Positions 17,588 to 21,488 of a stretch of 21,488 nucleotides of DNA are shown here, piece by piece; the stretch's first letter is position 1, and every line of letters starts with the position of its first letter. Made by a program: the position numbers and the translations under genes. The notes beneath the pieces were generated by a model. It was given only the letters and a program-made list of their open reading frames with translations. It searched no databases and was not told where the DNA came from. The stretch spans positions 44,222 through 65,709 of the forward strand of contig SZWC01016242.1 in assembly GCA_023375785.1 (NCBI GenBank), given 5' to 3'. The DNA comes from Penium margaritaceum (taxonomy: Eukaryota > Streptophyta > Zygnematophyceae > Desmidiales > Peniaceae).

Positions 17588-20500
17588 GGCGCACTTGCGC
17601 CCTACTTGCACCCTTGTTGCATCCTACTTGAGCCCCAGTTCTGCCCTACTTACTTGCGCCCTGCTTGCGCCCTACTTACGACCTATCTGTCCTACTTGCG
17701 CCCTACTTTTGCCCTACTTGCGCCCTACTTGCGCCCTACTTGCGCCCTACTTGTGCCCTACTTGCGCCATACTTGCGCCCTACTTGCGCCCTACTTGCGC
17801 CCTACTTGCGCCCTACTTGCATCCTACATGTGCCCTACTTCCCCCTTACTTGCGCCCTACTTGCGCCCTACTTGCGCCCTACTTGCGCCCTACTTGAGCC
17901 CTTCTTGCGCCCTACTTATGCCCTACATGCGCACTACTTACGCCCTACTTGCGTCCTATTTGCATCCTGCTTGCACCCTGCTTGCGCCCTACTTGTGCCC
18001 TACTTGCGCCCTACTTGCGCCCTACTTGCGCCCTACTTGCGCCCTACTTGCGCCCTACTTGCGCCCTACTTGCCCCCTCCTTGCGCCCTACTTGCGCCCT
18101 ACTTGCGCCCTCCTTATGCCCTACTTGCGCTCTACTTACGCCCTACTTGCGCCCTACTTGCGCCCTAGTTGCACCCTACTCACGCCCTACTTGCACCCTA
18201 CTTGCGCCCTACTTCCGCCCTACTTGCGGCCTACTTGTGCCCTATTTGCGCCCTACTTGCGCCTTACTTGCGCCCTACTTGCGCCTTACTTGCGCCCTTC
18301 TTGCGCCCTACTTGCACCCTACTTGCGCCCTATTTTCGCCCTGCTTCCACCCTACTTGGGCCCTACTTGCGCCCTACTTGCACCGTACTTGCGCCCTACA
18401 TGCGTCCTACTTACGCCCTACTTGCACCCTACTTGCGCCCTTCTTGCGTCCTACTTGTGCCTTACTAGCGCCCTACTTGCGCCCTACTTGCACCGTACTT
18501 GCGCCCTACATGCGTCCTACTTACGCCCTACTTGCACCCTACTTGCGCCCTTCTTGCGTCCTACTTGTGCCTTACTAGCGCCCTACTTGCGCCCTACTTG
18601 CACCGTACTTGCGCCCTACATGCGTCCTACTTACGCCCTACTTGCACCCTACTTGCGCCCTTCTTGCGTCCTACTTGTGCCTTACTAGCGCCCTACTTGC
18701 GCCCTACTTGCACCGTACTTGCGCCCTACATGCGTCCTACTTACGCCCTACTTGCACCCTACTTGCGCCCTTCTTGCGTCCTACTTGTGCCTTACTAGCG
18801 CCCTACTTGCGCCCTACTTGCACCGTACTTGCGCCCTACATGCGTCCTACTTACGCCCTACTTGCACCCTACTTGCGCCCTTCTTGCGTCCTACTTGTGC
18901 CTTACTAGCGCCCTACTTGCGCCCTACTTGCACCGTACTTGCGCCCTACATGCGTCCTACTTACGCCCTACTTGCACCCTACTTGCGCCCTTCTTGCGTC
19001 CTACTTGTGCCTTACTAGCGCCCTACTTGCGCCCTACTTGCACCGTACTTGCGCCCTACATGCGTCCTACTTACGCCCTACTTGCACCCTACTTGCGCCC
19101 TTCTTGCGTCCTACTTGTGCCTTACTAGCGCCCTACTTGCGCCCTACTTGCACCGTACTTGCGCCCTACATGCGTCCTACTTACGCCCTACTTGCACCCT
19201 ACTTGCGCCCTTCTTGCGTCCTACTTGTGCCTTACTAGCGCCCTACTTGCGCCCTACTTGCACCGTACTTGCGCCCTACATGCGTCCTACTTACGCCCTA
19301 CTTGCACCCTACTTGCGCCCTTCTTGCGTCCTACTTGTGCCTTACTAGCGCCCTACTTGCGCCCTACTTGCACCGTACTTGCGCCCTACATGCGTCCTAC
19401 TTACGCCCTACTTGCACCCTACTTGCGCCCTTCTTGCGTCCTACTTGTGCCTTACTAGCGCCCTACTTGCGCCCTACTTGCACCGTACTTGCGCCCTACA
19501 TGCGTCCTACTTACGCCCTACTTGCACCCTACTTGCGCCCTTCTTGCGTCCTACTTGTGCCTTACTAGCGCCCTACTTGCGCCCTACTTGCACCGTACTT
19601 GCGCCCTACATGCGTCCTACTTACGCCCTACTTGCACCCTACTTGCGCCCTTCTTGCGTCCTACTTGTGCCTTACTAGCGCCCTACTTGCGCCCTACTTG
19701 CACCGTACTTGCGCCCTACATGCGTCCTACTTACGCCCTACTTGCACCCTACTTGCGCCCTTCTTGCGTCCTACTTGTGCCTTACTAGCGCCCTACTTGC
19801 GCCCTACTTGCACCGTACTTGCGCCCTACATGCGTCCTACTTACGCCCTACTTGCACCCTACTTGCGCCCTTCTTGCGTCCTACTTGTGCCTTACTAGCG
19901 CCCTACTTGCGCCCTACTTGCACCGTACTTGCGCCCTACATGCGTCCTACTTACGCCCTACTTGCACCCTACTTGCGCCCTTCTTGCGTCCTACTTGTGC
20001 CTTACTAGCGCCCTACTTGCGCCCTACTTGCACCGTACTTGCGCCCTACATGCGTCCTACTTACGCCCTACTTGCACCCTACTTGCGCCCTTCTTGCGTC
20101 CTACTTGTGCCTTACTAGCGCCCTACTTGCGCCCTACTTGCACCGTACTTGCGCCCTACATGCGTCCTACTTACGCCCTACTTGCACCCTACTTGCGCCC
20201 TTCTTGCGTCCTACTTGTGCCTTACTAGCGCCCTACTTGCGCCCTACTTGCACCGTACTTGCGCCCTACATGCGTCCTACTTACGCCCTACTTGCACCCT
20301 ACTTGCGCCCTTCTTGCGTCCTACTTGTGCCTTACTAGCGCCCTACTTGCGCCCTACTTGCACCGTACTTGCGCCCTACATGCGTCCTACTTACGCCCTA
20401 CTTGCACCCTACTTGCGCCCTTCTTGCGTCCTACTTGTGCCTTACTAGCGCCCTACTTGCGCCCTACTTGCACCGTACTTGCGCCCTACATGCGTCCTAC

Positions 20501-21488
20501 TTACGCCCTACTTGCACCCTACTTGCGCCCTTCTTGCGTCCTACTTGTGCCTTACTAGCGCCCTACTTGCGCCCTACTTGCACCGTACTTGCGCCCTACA
20601 TGCGTCCTACTTACGCCCTACTTGCACCCTACTTGCGCCCTTCTTGCGTCCTACTTGTGCCTTACTAGCGCCCTACTTGCGCCCTACTTGCACCGTACTT
20701 GCGCCCTACATGCGTCCTACTTACGCCCTACTTGCACCCTACTTGCGCCCTTCTTGCGTCCTACTTGTGCCTTACTAGCGCCCTACTTGCGCCCTACTTG
20801 CACCGTACTTGCGCCCTACATGCGTCCTACTTACGCCCTACTTGCACCCTACTTGCGCCCTTCTTGCGTCCTACTTGTGCCTTACTAGCGCCCTACTTGC
20901 GCCCTACTTGCACCGTACTTGCGCCCTACATGCGTCCTACTTACGCCCTACTTGCACCCTACTTGCGCCCTTCTTGCGTCCTACTTGTGCCTTACTAGCG
21001 CCCTACTTGCGCCCTACTTGCACCGTACTTGCGCCCTACATGCGTCCTACTTACGCCCTACTTGCACCCTACTTGCGCCCTTCTTGCGTCCTACTTGTGC
21101 CTTACTAGCGCCCTACTTGCGCCCTACTTGCACCGTACTTGCGCCCTACATGCGTCCTACTTACGCCCTACTTGCACCCTACTTGCGCCCTTCTTGCGCC
21201 CTACTTGCGCCCTACTTGCCCCCTACTTGCGCCCTACTTGCGCCCTACTTGCGCCCTACTGGCGCCCTACTTGCGCCCTTCTTGTGCCCTACTTGCGCCC
21301 TACTTGCGCCCTGCTTGCGCCCTCCTTATGCCCTACTTGCGCTCTACTTACGCCCTACTTGCGCCCTACTTGTGCCCTACTTACACCCTACTTGCGCTCT
21401 ACTAATGACCTACTTGCACCCTACTTGTGCCCTACTTGCGCCCTACTTGCGCCCTACTTGCGCCCTACTTGCGCCCTACTTGCGCCCT
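17588..21488. repeat. 11-bp minisatellite array
   Basis: The array is built from the unit GCGCCCTACTT and close variants and continues to the end of the window, so its true length is unknown. Units at the left edge are irregular (17588-17700) and become regular afterwards. Three units equal 33 nt, so every plus-strand frame reads the same 11-residue peptide (APYLRPTCALL) in a different phase. The long open frames here, up to 360 codons at 17606-18688, are a by-product of the repeat and are not annotated as genes. The minus strand carries a GGG every 11 nt. Confidence 0.97.
18360..21198. repeat. 110-bp higher-order repeat, about 25.8 copies
   Basis: Ten variant 11-bp units form a 110-bp block. 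The marker ACATGCGTCC recurs every 110 bp, with its ATG at 18400, 18510 and onward to 21150 (26 occurrences). Each copy I compared is identical, including the rare variants GCACCGTACTT, GTGCCTTACTA and GCGCCCTTCTT. Identity stops at 18359/18360 on the left and 21198/21199 on the right, where the array reverts to unphased 11-bp units. Confidence 0.95.

Noticed and set aside
17606..18688. 360-codon open frame and many identical 99-codon frames in the minisatellite
   Set aside because: They result from an 11-bp repeat without stops in any plus frame; starts are mostly TTG and there is no protein-like variation.
17588..21488. Telomere-like repeat because CCCTA recurs
   Set aside because: The period is 11 bp with GCG and CTT segments, not the 7-bp CCCTAAA unit.

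Overview
The window is eukaryotic nuclear DNA, most likely from a green-lineage (streptophyte plant or charophyte alga) genome. It holds one old, decayed Ty3/gypsy-type LTR retrotransposon on the minus strand (96-17486) that has inserted into a plus-strand 5S ribosomal RNA gene. A long minisatellite follows on the right (about 17588 to the end). The lineage is inferred from the plant-like 5S sequence, the initiator-tRNA-Met primer site and the bias toward CAG-to-TAG damage; the species is not established.

Layout from left to right. Positions 8-95 are the first 88 nt of a 5S rRNA gene. Positions 92-95 (GGGT) are one copy of the 4-bp target-site duplication. Positions 96-1678 are the 3' LTR of the element, and 1686-1697 its polypurine tract. 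Positions 1978-11610, read right to left, are a very long gag-pol coding region. In transcription order it runs: gag, zinc knuckle, aspartic protease, an unusually long spacer of about 1,100 codons, reverse transcriptase, RNase H, integrase and a charged C-terminal tail. The region carries about fifteen in-frame stops and five frameshifts, so it is a pseudogene. Positions 11611-13648 are the untranslated leader, which includes a 168-bp tandem repeat array (12640-13526). The primer binding site is at 13649-13661 and the 5' LTR at 13662-17486. The 5' LTR is 2.25 kb longer than its partner because a segment (14214-16459) is missing from the 3' LTR. Positions 17487-17520 are the second GGGT plus the last 30 nt of the 5S gene, and a T-run terminator follows.

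The rest of the window is an array of 11-bp units (GCGCCCTACTT and variants). Between 18360 and 21198, ten variant units have been amplified as a 110-bp higher-order repeat in about 25.8 apparently identical copies.

No intact protein-coding gene is visible. The features most worth following up are the 5S target site, the expanded protease-RT spacer with its duplicated unknown domain, the strong excess of TAG among the in-frame stops, the unequal LTRs, and the two tandem arrays. All homology statements come from reading the sequence by eye; no database search was run.
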